In this document: positions 18,158 through 28,466 of the stretch, one piece after another
How positions within the stretch are numbered: position 1 is the stretch's first letter
Layout of the letters: each line of letters opens with the position of its first letter
Origin: Epilithonimonas arachidiradicis
Lineage (GTDB): Bacteria > Bacteroidota > Bacteroidia > Flavobacteriales > Weeksellaceae
NCBI RefSeq assembly: GCF_003610695.1
Contig: NZ_RAQH01000001.1
Location: 558,001 to 622,000, forward strand
DNA length: 64,000 nt
Reading direction: 5' to 3'
Notes under the pieces: model-generated
Seen by the model: only the letters and a program-made list of their open reading frames with translations
Database searches by the model: none
What the model was told of the DNA's origin: nothing
Made by a program: the position numbers and the translations under genes

Positions 18158-19060
18158 TTGAAACGTCTCATCTCCATTATCGGCAGCACAGGAATCGGGA
18201 AAACCCGATTGTCCATCGATTTGGCAAAACATCTCGATACGGAAATTATTTCCTGTGATTCTCGCCAATTTTATAAGGAAATGAGAATTGGAACAGCGAT
18301 GCCAACTGATGAAGAATTAGCGGAAGCCAGACATCATTTTGTGGCTAATCTTAGTGTCAAAGATTATTATTCAATCGGACAATATGAAGTTGATGCGTTG
18401 AAAAAACTTGATGAAATTTTTGCCGAAAAAGATATTGCCATAATGGTTGGCGGTAGCGGGATGTACGAAAAAGCAGTTGTGGAAGGAATGAATAACTTGC
18501 CCGAAGCTAATGCAGAAAATCAACAAAAATTATTATCACTTTGGGAAAATGATGGCTTGGAAGCTTTGCAAAAATTGCTTGAAGAATTAGATCCTAATTA
18601 TTTTTCAATTGTAGATAAAGACAATCCTAGGCGTTTATTACGAGCTATCGATATCATTTGGCAAACCGGAAAAACCTACACCGAAAATCTTAGTTCACCA
18701 AAAGAAAAAAGAAGTTTTGAAACCATTAGAATAGGAATTGATGCGCCGAGAGAAGTAATTTATGAAAGAATCAATCTTCGTGTTGATAAAATGATAGAGA
18801 ACGGATTGTTGGAAGAAGCAAGAGGTTTGATTACTGACAGAGATAAAGTGGCTCTGCAAACGGTTGGCTATTCAGAATTGTTTCGATATTTTGATGGAGA
18901 ATGGAACTTGGATTTCGCCATTGATGAAATCAAGAAAAATTCCCGACGTTACGCCAAGCGACAAATCACGTGGAACAAAAAGCTGGAAAATGTAAATTGG
19001 CTCAACTATGATAATTCTATGCAAGAAGCCTTATCTTTGTTATCAAATTTACCAATGTGA
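18158..19060 (+). CDS. miaA: tRNA dimethylallyltransferase
   Basis: MiaA adds a dimethylallyl group to A37 of tRNAs reading codons that start with U. Motifs are the P-loop GSTGIGKTRLS, then SCDSRQFYKEMRIGTAMP, MVGGSGMYEKAVVEG and a C-terminal QTVGYSELFRYFDGEW. The 300-aa length is usual. There is no ATG; two adjacent TTG codons (18155 and 18158) are the only sensible starts after the in-frame stop at 18137. The second gives MKRLISIIGSTGIGK, the usual beginning. The function is certain; the exact start is not. Confidence 0.92.
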   Translation: MKRLISIIGSTGIGKTRLSIDLAKHLDTEIISCDSRQFYKEMRIGTAMPTDEELAEARHHFVANLSVKDYYSIGQYEVDALKKLDEIFAEKDIAIMVGGSGMYEKAVVEGMNNLPEANAENQQKLLSLWENDGLEALQKLLEELDPNYFSIVDKDNPRRLLRAIDIIWQTGKTYTENLSSPKEKRSFETIRIGIDAPREVIYERINLRVDKMIENGLLEEARGLITDRDKVALQTVGYSELFRYFDGEWNLDFAIDEIKKNSRRYAKRQITWNKKLENVNWLNYDNSMQEALSLLSNLPM

Positions 19061-19127
19061 TAATTTACCAATTTACCAATCGGATTTTTTAAAATGGTAA
19101 ATTGATACACTTTTATATTGTTATATT
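19041..19127. repeat. Imperfect palindromic repeat B, copy 2
   Basis: AATTTACCAATGTGAT and ATTTACCAATTTACCAAT on the left are partly complementary to AATGGTAAATTGATACAC and TTTTATATTGTTATATT on the right. The units match those of 6291-6367. The left arm overlaps the last codons of miaA. It fills the space between miaA and the thioredoxin-like gene. Confidence 0.55.
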
Positions 19128-19139
19128 AAATAAATTATT

Positions 19140-19697
19140 ATGTCAAACACACCTTCTAATATGCTGGCTTTAGGAACAAAAGCTCCGGATTTTAAACTTC
19201 CTAATCCTTCAAAAAATAATGAATTACAAAGCCTTGAATCCTTAAAAGGAAAGAAAGGAACTTTGGTTGTTTTTATGTGTAACCATTGTCCGTTTGTGCT
19301 TCACATCATCGATAAATTGGAAGAATTGTATGAAGATTATAAACCTCAGGGCATTGAATTTATCGGGATTAATTCTAACGATGTTGATAGATATCCTGCG
19401 GATTCTCCGGAGATGATGGTTGATTTTGTAGATGAAAGAGGTATCAAATTTCCTTATTTATACGATGAATCTCAAGATGTCGCAAAAGCTTTTGAAGCAG
19501 CTTGCACGCCGGATTTTTACTTTTTTGATGAAAATCTAAGTCTGATCTATCGTGGTCAAATGGATGATTCCCGACCAGGAAATCAAAAGGAAATTACAGG
19601 TGAAGATTTGATTGTCGCTTTTGAAAATCTTTTAGCCGGAGCAGAACAGGAAGAATTCCAAAGACCGAGTTTAGGTTGCAATATCAAATGGAAATAA
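19140..19697 (+). CDS. Thioredoxin-like AhpC/TSA family protein
   Basis: The 185-aa protein has a thioredoxin fold with the redox pair CNHC in VVFMCNHCPFVLH near residue 46, preceded by KAPDFKLPNPSK and followed by IEFIGINSNDVDRYP. This is the pattern of peroxiredoxin/TlpA-like proteins in which the second Cys is inside CxxC. No signal peptide is visible, so it is probably cytoplasmic. The exact redox partner is unknown. Confidence 0.85.
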   Translation: MSNTPSNMLALGTKAPDFKLPNPSKNNELQSLESLKGKKGTLVVFMCNHCPFVLHIIDKLEELYEDYKPQGIEFIGINSNDVDRYPADSPEMMVDFVDERGIKFPYLYDESQDVAKAFEAACTPDFYFFDENLSLIYRGQMDDSRPGNQKEITGEDLIVAFENLLAGAEQEEFQRPSLGCNIKWK

Positions 19698-19701
19698 AAT
19701 C

Positions 19702-19732
19702 GAAACTCCGGAAAATTACTTTCCGGAGTTTC
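19702..19732 (+). terminator. Intrinsic terminator
   Basis: GAAACTCCGGAAA and TTTCCGGAGTTTC form a perfect 13-bp stem directly after the thioredoxin-like gene. The T-run is weak. Confidence 0.75.
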
Positions 19733-19767
19733 TGTTTAACTAAAAAAACACTGTTCTGATGAGAACA

Positions 19768-20280
19768 TTATTTTTGCAAATAGCTTTTTAAAAATTTCTT
19801 CTGAGATTCAAAAGCAATCTTATCCAAATCAAGCTCTGAAGCTTTTATCCAAATGGTTTCGGAGATTTCAGATTCTTCTAATTGGATTTCAAATTTTTCC
19901 TCAACTTCATATAGATAGAACAAATCCAAAGTATTGTAATCAATATTTTTATAAGGATAGATGTTCGGCTGACTTCCGAGATATTTAAATTCTTGCGGAT
20001 TGATTGTTAATCCGAGTTCTTCGTTCAATTCTCTGGTACAAGTTTCTTCAGATGTTTCTTTTGGGTCTGTGAAACCACCGGGCAAATCCCATTTTCCTTT
20101 TCCAGGTTCCTGATTTCGTACTGTGAAGAATAATTCATCTTTATGTTTGATAATTACCGCAACAGCTGCAGCTGTATTGTGATATAAAACAAAATCACAA
20201 TTGCTGCAACTCCATTTGGTAATGTGATTCCATAACAGTTTTTCCTGACCGCATTTTGGGCAGAATCTTAAATTTTCCAT
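19768..20280 (-). CDS. NUDIX hydrolase with zinc ribbon
   Basis: The 170-aa protein starts with a zinc ribbon (FCPKCG and CSNC, residues 6-30). The NUDIX box follows near residues 68-92, with GGFTDPKETSEE and RELNEELGLTI supplying the REUXEEXGU core. Such enzymes cut nucleoside diphosphates linked to another group X; the zinc ribbon recalls NudC-type NADH pyrophosphatases, but the protein is shorter than those. It lies 20 bases downstream of xerD on the same strand. Confidence 0.87.
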   Translation of the reverse strand: MENLRFCPKCGQEKLLWNHITKWSCSNCDFVLYHNTAAAVAVIIKHKDELFFTVRNQEPGKGKWDLPGGFTDPKETSEETCTRELNEELGLTINPQEFKYLGSQPNIYPYKNIDYNTLDLFYLYEVEEKFEIQLEESEISETIWIKASELDLDKIAFESQKKFLKSYLQK

Positions 20281-20300
20281 TGGATAAATTTAAGAAAAAA

Positions 20301-21215
20301 CTAAGACGCTATGTTTCTATTTCTTGGGTGAAAATTTAAAATCACATCTCTCAATTCCTCAGTTTTCAGATGTGTGTAAACTTGTGTTGTCGTAATGCTG
20401 CTGTGTCCCAACATCTCTTGGATAAACCTCAAATCTGCACCATTTTGTAGCAAATGCGTTGCAAAAGAATGTCTGAATGTGTGCGGAGAAATGCTCTTGT
20501 TGATTCCTGCTTTCTGAGTCAATTCTTTGATGATAATGAAAACAATCACTCTCGACATATTAGTCCCTCTACTGTTCAGGAAAAGGATATCTTCATGTTT
20601 TTTATTGATTTTGCTCTTGCTCCTTACAGTCTGTATGTAATCCTTGATAAATTCTGCCGTGGATCGGGCTAAAGGGACTAATCTCGTCTTTTCGCCTTTA
20701 CCTTCTACAATGATAAAGTTCTCTTTGAAATTAATGTTAGAGATTTTAAGATCCACTAACTCAGATACGCGGAGACCACAACCGTAAAGCACCTCTAAAA
20801 TACATTGGTTTCTTTTTCCAATATCTGTATTAGAATCGATGCAGTTGATGATCCTGTTGATGTCTTCTTCGCTTAATGTATCAGGTAAGTAAAGGCCTAA
20901 TTTTGGGCCTTCCAAAAGCGTTGCAGGATTATCTGTCCTATATTCTTCTTCCAGAAGAAACTTGAAAAAAGCTTTGATAGAAGATATACCTCTGGCCTGT
21001 GACCTTTCACTTATTTTCTTTTTGGAAAGCTGATAGATAAATTCCTGAAGGTTTTCGTAGGTGATGTTCTGAGGAGAAACATTTTCAAGTTCGGTTGTAG
21101 CAAAGCTTTCTAGCTTTTTGATATCTCTGATATACGCATCAAGTGTATTGTCGGAGAAACTTTTCTCAAATTTTAGAAAATTTGAGAAATCTGTAATTTT
21201 TTCGGACCAATTCAT
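20301..21215 (-). CDS. xerD: Site-specific tyrosine recombinase XerD-like
   Basis: This 304-aa recombinase resolves chromosome dimers at dif together with a partner. The N-terminal SAM-like domain covers residues ~1-95. The catalytic residues are all present: Arg in GCGLRVSEL, Lys in VEGKGEKTRLVPL, HTFRHSF (His, Arg), GHSSITTTQ and Tyr in VYTH. Length and the housekeeping neighbours argue for a chromosomal Xer protein. It is 12 kb from the prophage end and is not its integrase. Confidence 0.9.
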   Translation of the reverse strand: MNWSEKITDFSNFLKFEKSFSDNTLDAYIRDIKKLESFATTELENVSPQNITYENLQEFIYQLSKKKISERSQARGISSIKAFFKFLLEEEYRTDNPATLLEGPKLGLYLPDTLSEEDINRIINCIDSNTDIGKRNQCILEVLYGCGLRVSELVDLKISNINFKENFIIVEGKGEKTRLVPLARSTAEFIKDYIQTVRSKSKINKKHEDILFLNSRGTNMSRVIVFIIIKELTQKAGINKSISPHTFRHSFATHLLQNGADLRFIQEMLGHSSITTTQVYTHLKTEELRDVILNFHPRNRNIAS

Positions 21216-21264
21216 ATTTGTGTTTTTTTATTTGTTTTTGTTTTGTAAAATAATTTTTACTTTT

Positions 21265-21699
21265 TCATATATGATTATATAATTCTTGTTCTGTAATGTT
21301 TAAAATCTCAATTCCTGCGTTTTTTAAAAATTCTAATCCACTGTCATCAGAATAGCCGGTCATATAAACCACTTTTTCGATCCCGGATTGTAATATCAAT
21401 TTACTGCACTCTTTACACGGAGACATCGTTATATATAACGTTGCACCTTTGCAAGATTGTGTGCTGCTGGCTATTTTAAGTATAGCATTGGCTTCTGCGT
21501 GAAGTACGAACCAATTGGTTTTTCCTTCCTCATCTTCACAATTATTCTCGAAGCCAGAAGGTGTTCCGTTGTATCCATCAGAAATTATCATTCTGTCTTT
21601 TACGATTAGCGCACCTACTTTTTTTCTCTTACAATAAGACAGATTTGCCCATTCGGACGCCATCTTAAGATAAGCAATATCGAATTTGTTATAATTCAT
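21265..21699 (-). CDS. dCMP/cytidine deaminase family protein (ComEB-like)
   Basis: The 144-aa enzyme has the zinc site HAEANAIL (His and catalytic Glu, near residue 71) and MSPCKECSKLI (two Cys, near 96). The N-terminal pattern AYLKMASEWANLSYCKRKKVGALIV fits dCMP deaminases, which make dUMP for dTMP synthesis. It is ten bases downstream of the enoyl-CoA hydratase gene on the same strand, so co-transcription is likely. Confidence 0.9.
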   Translation of the reverse strand: MNYNKFDIAYLKMASEWANLSYCKRKKVGALIVKDRMIISDGYNGTPSGFENNCEDEEGKTNWFVLHAEANAILKIASSTQSCKGATLYITMSPCKECSKLILQSGIEKVVYMTGYSDDSGLEFLKNAGIEILNITEQELYNHI

Positions 21700-21708
21700 T
21701 ACTCCAAT

Positions 21709-22476
21709 TTAGCTGAAGGCAGGCTTTCTCTTTTCCAGAAAAGCTGAAACACCTTCTTTAAAATCCTCTCCTGAAAATAATTCTCCAAAAGAATCAATCT
21801 CAGTTTCCATTCCATTGTCTTTGTCACTTGCATTCACCGCTTTTATCGCTTTTGTAATGCCTAATGGCGAATTTTTCACAATCTGCTCCGCTAATTCCTG
21901 AGTTTTTGCTAGCAATTCTTCCAAAGAAAAAACTTCATTCACCAAACCAATAGATTTGGCTTTTTCAGCAGTAATCATTTTTGCTGAGAAAATCATCTCA
22001 TTAGCCAAGCCTTTTCCTACCAGTTTTGGCAATCTTTGTGTTCCTCCATAACCAGGAATCAATCCTAAAGTAACTTCCGGTAAACCTAATTTTGCATTTT
22101 CCGAAGCGTATCGTATGTGGCAGGATAACGCCAGTTCCAATCCTCCGCCTAAAGCAAAACCATTGATTGCAGCAATCACAGGCTTGTTCAAATCTTCTAT
22201 TTTTTGAAAAACAGAATGTCCCCTTTCTGATAGTTCTTTCGCTTTTTCTGAACTATAAGCAGAAAATTCTTTGATATCTGCACCAGCCACGAAAGATTTT
22301 TCTCCGCTTCCTGTAACGATAACACAGTTTACATTTTTATCAAAAGCCAAACTATCAAACACATTTTCCAAATCATTAAAAACCTGAGCATTCAAAGCGT
22401 TTAAGCTTTCCGGTCTGTTGATGGTTACAACTGCAATTTTTCTGTCTATCGTTAATTTTATACTTTCGTAACTCAT
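21709..22476 (-). CDS. Enoyl-CoA hydratase/isomerase
   Basis: The 255-aa crotonase has the oxyanion-hole segment VAGADIKEF, then NGFALGGGLELALSCHIRYA with one catalytic Glu, and GLPEVTLGLIPGYGGTQRL with the other. Both acidic residues of true hydratases are present. It should hydrate trans-2-enoyl-CoA in fatty-acid or amino-acid breakdown. The length is usual. Confidence 0.92.
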   Translation of the reverse strand: MSYESIKLTIDRKIAVVTINRPESLNALNAQVFNDLENVFDSLAFDKNVNCVIVTGSGEKSFVAGADIKEFSAYSSEKAKELSERGHSVFQKIEDLNKPVIAAINGFALGGGLELALSCHIRYASENAKLGLPEVTLGLIPGYGGTQRLPKLVGKGLANEMIFSAKMITAEKAKSIGLVNEVFSLEELLAKTQELAEQIVKNSPLGITKAIKAVNASDKDNGMETEIDSFGELFSGEDFKEGVSAFLEKRKPAFS

Positions 22477-22607
22477 TTCAAAAGAAGATTTGATTAATTC
22501 TAAAATGATTTAGAAATCTAATTTAGAAATTCCTGCAATATAAACAAAATATTAATGAATAATTAACATTTATATTTTTCACTTATTAACCTTTGTAAAT
22601 TATAATA

Positions 22608-23006
22608 ATGAAAACTTTTTACAGAATATCCCAATATGTCTTTAAAATATACATTTTGTTACTGATGGTATTCGTAATTTCTTGCGGAAGTCGAAATTCA
22701 TCCAATGGAGGTTCTGGTTACAAATCCACATCTGTATCTTATTATGCTAATAAATTTGATGGTAAAAAGACGGCAAGTGGCGAAACTTACAGACATTCTA
22801 AAATGACGGGCGCTCACAAATCACTTTCATTCGGAACACGGGTAGAAATTGTAAATGTTGAGAAAAACAAATCGGTTATCATTACTGTCAATGACAGAGG
22901 TCCGCTGAAACCTTCCCGCGAATTTGATATCAGTCAAGGTGCATTCCGGCGCATTGCCAACCTTAATGACGGCATCGTAAAAGTGAAATACAGAATTCTC
23001 AAATAA
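22608..23006 (+). CDS. rlpA: RlpA-like double-psi beta-barrel lipoprotein
   Basis: The 132-aa protein has a long N-terminal hydrophobic segment ending in the lipobox VISCGS (Cys near 26), so it should be a lipoprotein. The mature part is a single DPBB domain: SYYANKFDGKKTASGE, FGTRVEIVN, VNDRGPLKPSREFDIS. RlpA enzymes act on peptidoglycan lacking stem peptides at the septum. There is no SPOR domain, so it is a short form. Confidence 0.85.
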   Translation: MKTFYRISQYVFKIYILLLMVFVISCGSRNSSNGGSGYKSTSVSYYANKFDGKKTASGETYRHSKMTGAHKSLSFGTRVEIVNVEKNKSVIITVNDRGPLKPSREFDISQGAFRRIANLNDGIVKVKYRILK

Positions 23007-23112
23007 AATAATTTTACTTAAAAATCATTGTTAAAAAATGATTCATCACATAATATTTTAAATTTCTTAAATTTGCAATGCTTTTGAAAAAGCGACAAAA
23101 TAAAAATCTTAA

Positions 23113-24423
<1,311 letters not shown>

Positions 24424-24446
24424 GATTTAACAAAAATTTATAATTT

Positions 24447-24478
24447 AAAGCATTTGGAATTTTCCAGATGCTTTTTGT
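24447..24478 (+). terminator. Intrinsic terminator after eno
   Basis: AAAGCATTTGG and CCAGATGCTTT form an 11-bp stem (one G-T pair) followed by TTGTTTTTT. Confidence 0.85.
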
Positions 24479-24643
24479 TTTTTATTTAATTGAAATTCAA
24501 TTTGTTAATTATTTGATTTTTTCATAAATAATTATTTTTTTTATTCAATTATTGATATTAACAGAATCGATGGTGAGATATGACTTTTGTCAGTTGAGCA
24601 TTAAGATTGAAAGTATTATATTTAGCAAATAAATTTTTTTAAA

Positions 24644-25930
24644 ATGTCAGATAATAAAGTTATATTAAATTACGACGGGAAAAGCTTTGAATATCCAATC
24701 GTAGATAGTACTATCGGAGACAGAGGAATTGATATTTCCAAACTGAGAGACCAAACAGGTTTGATTACTATGGATCTTGGTTATAAAAACACAGGTGCTA
24801 CAATCAGTGAAATTACATACTTAGATGGTGATCAGGGTGAATTGTTCTACAGAGGTTATCCAATAGAGCAGATTGCTGAGAAATCCAATTTTACGGAGGT
24901 AATGTATCTTTTACTTCACGGAGAATTACCAACAACAGAGCAGTTTAATACCTTCAACGGTAACATCAAAAAATATAACTTCGTAGCAGAGGAGATGAAG
25001 AAAATCATTGATGCTTTTCCTCGTTCTGCCCACCCAATGGGCGTTTTGTCTACGCTTACTTCTGCGTTGACGGCCTTTAACCCTAAAGCGGTTAATGTTC
25101 AGTCAAAAGAAGAAATGGACCTTGCTGCTGAATTGCTGATTGCTAAATTTGCTCATCTTGCGGCTTGGACTTACAGAAAAACGCTTGGTTTACCATTAAA
25201 TCACGGAGATAATAGCTTAAATTATGTAGAGAATTTCTACAAAATGGCCTTCAGACTACCAAACGAAGAGTTTGAAATCAATCCGGTTGTAACGGCTGCT
25301 TTAGATAAATTGTTAATCCTTCACGCTGACCACGAGCAAAACTGTTCTACATCTACTGTAAGAATGGTAGGTTCTGCTCACACAGGTCTTTTTGCTTCGG
25401 TTTCAGCAGGTATTTCTGCACTTTGGGGACCACTTCACGGTGGAGCAAACCAAGCGGTTATCGAGATGTTGGAAATGATTGAAAAAGATGGCGGCGATGT
25501 TTCTAAATATGTTGCTAAAGCCAAAGATAAGAACGATAGTTTCCGTCTAATGGGCTTCGGACATAGAGTTTACAAAAACTTCGACCCAAGAGCTAAAATT
25601 ATTAAGAAGGCGGCTGACGATTTGTTAGAAGCATTAGGAATCCAGGACAAAGCTTTGGACATTGCAATGCAGTTGGAAAAAGTAGCTTTGGAAGACGATT
25701 ACTTCATCGAAAGAAAATTATATCCAAACGTAGATTTCTATTCAGGTATCATCTACAGAGCGTTGGGAATTCCAACAGAAATGTTCACCGTAATGTTCGC
25801 ATTAGGAAGATTACCGGGATGGATCGCTCAGTGGAAAGAAATGAGACTGAAAGGAGATCCGATCGGAAGACCAAGACAGGTTTACCAAGGAGCTCAAAAA
25901 AGAGATTATGTAGATATCAAGAACAGATAA
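24644..25930 (+). CDS. gltA: Citrate synthase
   Basis: This enzyme condenses oxaloacetate and acetyl-CoA at the start of the TCA cycle. The 428-aa protein has the long N-terminal region of type II (hexameric, Gram-negative) enzymes. Catalytic motifs are present: LHADHEQNCSTSTVR, GPLHGGANQAV, MGFGHRVYKNFDPRA and NVDFYSG. A terminator follows. The 220-bp space upstream after the eno terminator holds AT-rich sequence only. Confidence 0.97.
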   Translation: MSDNKVILNYDGKSFEYPIVDSTIGDRGIDISKLRDQTGLITMDLGYKNTGATISEITYLDGDQGELFYRGYPIEQIAEKSNFTEVMYLLLHGELPTTEQFNTFNGNIKKYNFVAEEMKKIIDAFPRSAHPMGVLSTLTSALTAFNPKAVNVQSKEEMDLAAELLIAKFAHLAAWTYRKTLGLPLNHGDNSLNYVENFYKMAFRLPNEEFEINPVVTAALDKLLILHADHEQNCSTSTVRMVGSAHTGLFASVSAGISALWGPLHGGANQAVIEMLEMIEKDGGDVSKYVAKAKDKNDSFRLMGFGHRVYKNFDPRAKIIKKAADDLLEALGIQDKALDIAMQLEKVALEDDYFIERKLYPNVDFYSGIIYRALGIPTEMFTVMFALGRLPGWIAQWKEMRLKGDPIGRPRQVYQGAQKRDYVDIKNR

Positions 25931-25950
25931 GATATTTAATGAAAATTAAT

Positions 25951-25985
25951 AATCCCCGGAATGTAAGTTTTGGGGATTGTTTTTT
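25951..25985 (+). terminator. Intrinsic terminator after gltA
   Basis: AATCCCC and GGGGATT form a stem followed by GTTTTTTTA. Confidence 0.85.
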
Positions 25986-26101
25986 TATAATAATTAGAAT
26001 TGAAAAATTAAAATTTGAACATTAAATATATCAACAGATATTATTACTGAATTAGCCTTTATTGCCGAGCTTTATTTATATTTGCTCAATTCTCAGAATT
26101 T

Positions 26102-27016
26102 ATGAATCTTAATATCAAAAACGAAACAGGAAGACTGAAATCTGTAGTTTTAGGACAACCAAAATCCAATGGACCAGTTCCTACGCTTGCAGAGAGTTAT
26201 GATGCAAAATCTTACAACACGATTGAAAATAATATCTACCCAACAGAAGAAGCTATTGTTTTCGAGATGACAGAGTTCGAAAAAGTGTTGAAGAAATATG
26301 ATGTTGAGGTTTTTCGTCCGAAAATTATCAAAGATTACAATCAGGTTTTTGCCCGCGATGTAGCTTTTGTGATAGAGGACAAAATGATTATTTCCAACAT
26401 CATTCCTGACAGAGCCGATGAACAGGAAGCTTACCGACATATCATTGACAAGGTTTCCTGGAGGAATGTCATCAATCTTCCGGAAAAAGCACATATCGAG
26501 GGGGGCGACGTCATCGTTTGGGATGAGTTTCTTTTCATTGGAACAAGCTATAGCCCGGATTACCGGAATCTGAAAACTGCCAGAACCAACGAATATGCGA
26601 TTGAAATCCTGAAAGAATATTTCCCCAAAAAGAGAATCATCGACCTCGATTTGAAGAAAAATGATACCAAACCTTATGAAGGAATATTACATTTGGATTG
26701 CACTTTCAACCCGATTGGCGAAGATAAATGTGTGATTTACAAAAATGGATTTGTGGATGAGGATGACTATCAATTGGTGATAGATATTTTTGGCGAAGAA
26801 AATTGTTTCAATATCAATGACGAAGAAATGTTCCAAATGTTCCCGAATGTTTTCTCAATTGCGCCAGATGTAGTCGTTTCCGACAAAGCTTTCACCAGAA
26901 TGAATGACCATTTCCGAAACGAATGGGGAATTACTGTAGAAGAAATTCCTTACCGCGAGATTTCTAAAATGGGTGGATTGTTGAGATGTTCGACGCTTCC
27001 GCTGGTTAGAGAGTAG
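26102..27016 (+). CDS. Arginine deiminase/amidinotransferase superfamily hydrolase
   Basis: The 304-aa protein has the guanidine-modifying pentein fold. Visible are FARDVAFVIEDKM, HIEGGDVIVWDE, the catalytic His region LHLDCTFNPIG and the nucleophilic Cys in LLRCSTLPLVRE at the very C-terminus. It should hydrolyse a guanidino substrate such as arginine or methylated arginine, giving citrulline; the substrate cannot be told from sequence. A -7 box TATATTTG lies at 26077-26084. It is followed by the inverted-repeat-flanked four-helix-bundle gene and then by ctlX, a member of the same superfamily. Confidence 0.85.
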   Translation: MNLNIKNETGRLKSVVLGQPKSNGPVPTLAESYDAKSYNTIENNIYPTEEAIVFEMTEFEKVLKKYDVEVFRPKIIKDYNQVFARDVAFVIEDKMIISNIIPDRADEQEAYRHIIDKVSWRNVINLPEKAHIEGGDVIVWDEFLFIGTSYSPDYRNLKTARTNEYAIEILKEYFPKKRIIDLDLKKNDTKPYEGILHLDCTFNPIGEDKCVIYKNGFVDEDDYQLVIDIFGEENCFNINDEEMFQMFPNVFSIAPDVVVSDKAFTRMNDHFRNEWGITVEEIPYREISKMGGLLRCSTLPLVRE

Positions 27017-27020
27017 GAGG

Positions 27021-27521
27021 GTTTGAGAGTTTTAGAGTAGAAGGGTTTTTATGGTTGAGAGTTATTTGAGATTTTGTATTTTAGTTTAAAATACAAAAGA
27101 TGTCAACAATTAAATTTCATCAAGATTTGAAAGTTTTTCAAAAGTCCTTTGATGTTGCAATGCAAATATTTGAACTCTCAAAAACATTTCCAAAAGAAGA
27201 AACATATTCTCTCAAAGACCAAATCAGACGTTCTTCTCGGTCGGTTTCTGCAAATATTAGCGAAGCTTGGGGGAGACGGAAGTATGAAAAATCATTTGTC
27301 GCAAAGCTGACAGATTCTGAAGGCGAACCAAGAGAAACTCAAACTTGGCTTCAGTTTTCATTGGCTTGTGATTACATAAATGAAGAACAATTTAATAATT
27401 TGAACAATCAATATAATGAAGTAATTGGGATGTTAGTAACTATGATGAGTCAATCCAATAAATGGTGCTCATTCCCATCAGAAAAATAACTCTCCAATTC
27501 TCTCATTCTAAAACACTCAAA
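27021..27521. mobile_element. Inverted-repeat-bounded unit carrying a four-helix-bundle gene
   Basis: GTTTGAGAGTTTTAGAGT (from 27021) is matched in inverse orientation by TTCTAAAACACTCAAAC (ending 27521). Weaker similarity continues inward (TTGAGAGTTATTTGAG on the left, AATAACTCTCC on the right). The unit contains only the gene at 27100-27489 and sits between two related metabolic genes. A solo copy of the arm is at 30821-30865. Mobility is inferred, not shown. Confidence 0.5.
27100..27489 (+). CDS. Four-helix-bundle protein (23S rRNA IVS / S23 family)
   Basis: The 129-aa protein matches the four-helix-bundle family first described as the product of 23S rRNA intervening sequences and related to Avd of diversity-generating retroelements. 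It begins with FHQDLKVFQKSFDVAMQIFE, then KDQIRRSSRSVSANISEAWG with the family's conserved RR-S-VSANI-EG-like core, and YEKSFVAKLTDSEGEPRETQ. The protein is all helix and basic. Its function is not established. The gene lies inside flanking inverted repeats, not in rRNA. Confidence 0.85.
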   Translation: MSTIKFHQDLKVFQKSFDVAMQIFELSKTFPKEETYSLKDQIRRSSRSVSANISEAWGRRKYEKSFVAKLTDSEGEPRETQTWLQFSLACDYINEEQFNNLNNQYNEVIGMLVTMMSQSNKWCSFPSEK

Positions 27522-27528
27522 CTTATAA

Positions 27529-28446
27529 ATGCAGACTACAGATACAGTTTTGATGATAGAACCAGTTGCTTTTGGATTCAACGAGCAGACAGCGGTTAAT
27601 AATTATTTTCAGGTTCAGCAAGAAGGAAATGTTCAGGATGAAGCTTTGAAAGAATTCAATTCTTTTGTTGAAAAACTAAGAGCAAAAGGCATCAATGTCA
27701 TTACGATAAAAGATACGCTTGACCCAAAAACACCCGATTCAATTTTCCCAAATAATTGGGTAAGTTTTCATAGAGATGGAAAAGTGGTTCTATACCCGAT
27801 GTTTGCTGAAAACAGACGTTTGGAGAGACGTGAGGATATCATCAATCAAATTAAAGAACAATTTGGGGTGAAAGAAATCATCGATTATTCTGAAACTGAA
27901 AAAGACAACAAATTCCTGGAAGGAACAGGAAGTATGATTTTCGATCACGATAATAAGATTGCTTACGGTTCTGTTTCATTAAGATTGGATGAGGATTTAT
28001 TCAGAAAATTCTGTAGTGAGTTTGGTTTTCAACCTGTGGTCTTTCATTCTTATCAGACGGCTGGCGAAGAAAGATTACCAATTTATCATACCAATGTAAT
28101 GATGTGTGTTGCGGATAAATTCGTTGTGATTTGCTTGGATTGCATCGATGACGAACTGGAAAGAGAAAAAGTCATCGAAACAATTAAAAACTCAGGAAAA
28201 GAATTAATAGAAATTTCCGAAGACCAAATGCAAAACTTCGCCGGAAATATGCTTCAGGTTCAGAATAATTCTGGAGAGAAGTTTTTAGTAATGAGCCAAA
28301 GTGCGTACAATTCTTTGAATCAGGAACAAGTTGCGGCCATCAAAAGATATTGTGATATCATCTACTCCGATTTAGAAGTAATAGAAACCAACGGTGGCGG
28401 AAGTGCGAGATGTATGCTGGCTGAGGTTTTCTTGCCGAGGAAATAA
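27529..28446 (+). CDS. ctlX: Citrulline utilization hydrolase CtlX-like
   Basis: The 305-aa pentein-fold protein has VLMIEPVAFGFNEQTAVNNYFQ at the N-terminus, then SIFPNNWVSFH, the acidic pair in FLEGTGSMIFDH, the His in YHTNVMMCVAD and the terminal Cys in GGGSARCMLAEVFLPRK. This is the pattern of CtlX/arginine-deiminase-related proteins implicated in citrulline use. With the related gene upstream it probably forms a guanidino/ureido amino-acid pathway. It starts eight bases after the inverted repeat. Confidence 0.8.
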   Translation: MQTTDTVLMIEPVAFGFNEQTAVNNYFQVQQEGNVQDEALKEFNSFVEKLRAKGINVITIKDTLDPKTPDSIFPNNWVSFHRDGKVVLYPMFAENRRLERREDIINQIKEQFGVKEIIDYSETEKDNKFLEGTGSMIFDHDNKIAYGSVSLRLDEDLFRKFCSEFGFQPVVFHSYQTAGEERLPIYHTNVMMCVADKFVVICLDCIDDELEREKVIETIKNSGKELIEISEDQMQNFAGNMLQVQNNSGEKFLVMSQSAYNSLNQEQVAAIKRYCDIIYSDLEVIETNGGGSARCMLAEVFLPRK

Positions 28447-28466
28447 AATCATTTAAATAGAAATAA

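Noticed and set aside
20301-21215. Tyrosine recombinase as the prophage integrase
   Set aside because: It is 12 kb outside the prophage end among housekeeping genes and has XerD length and motifs; the phage has a Mu-like gene set.
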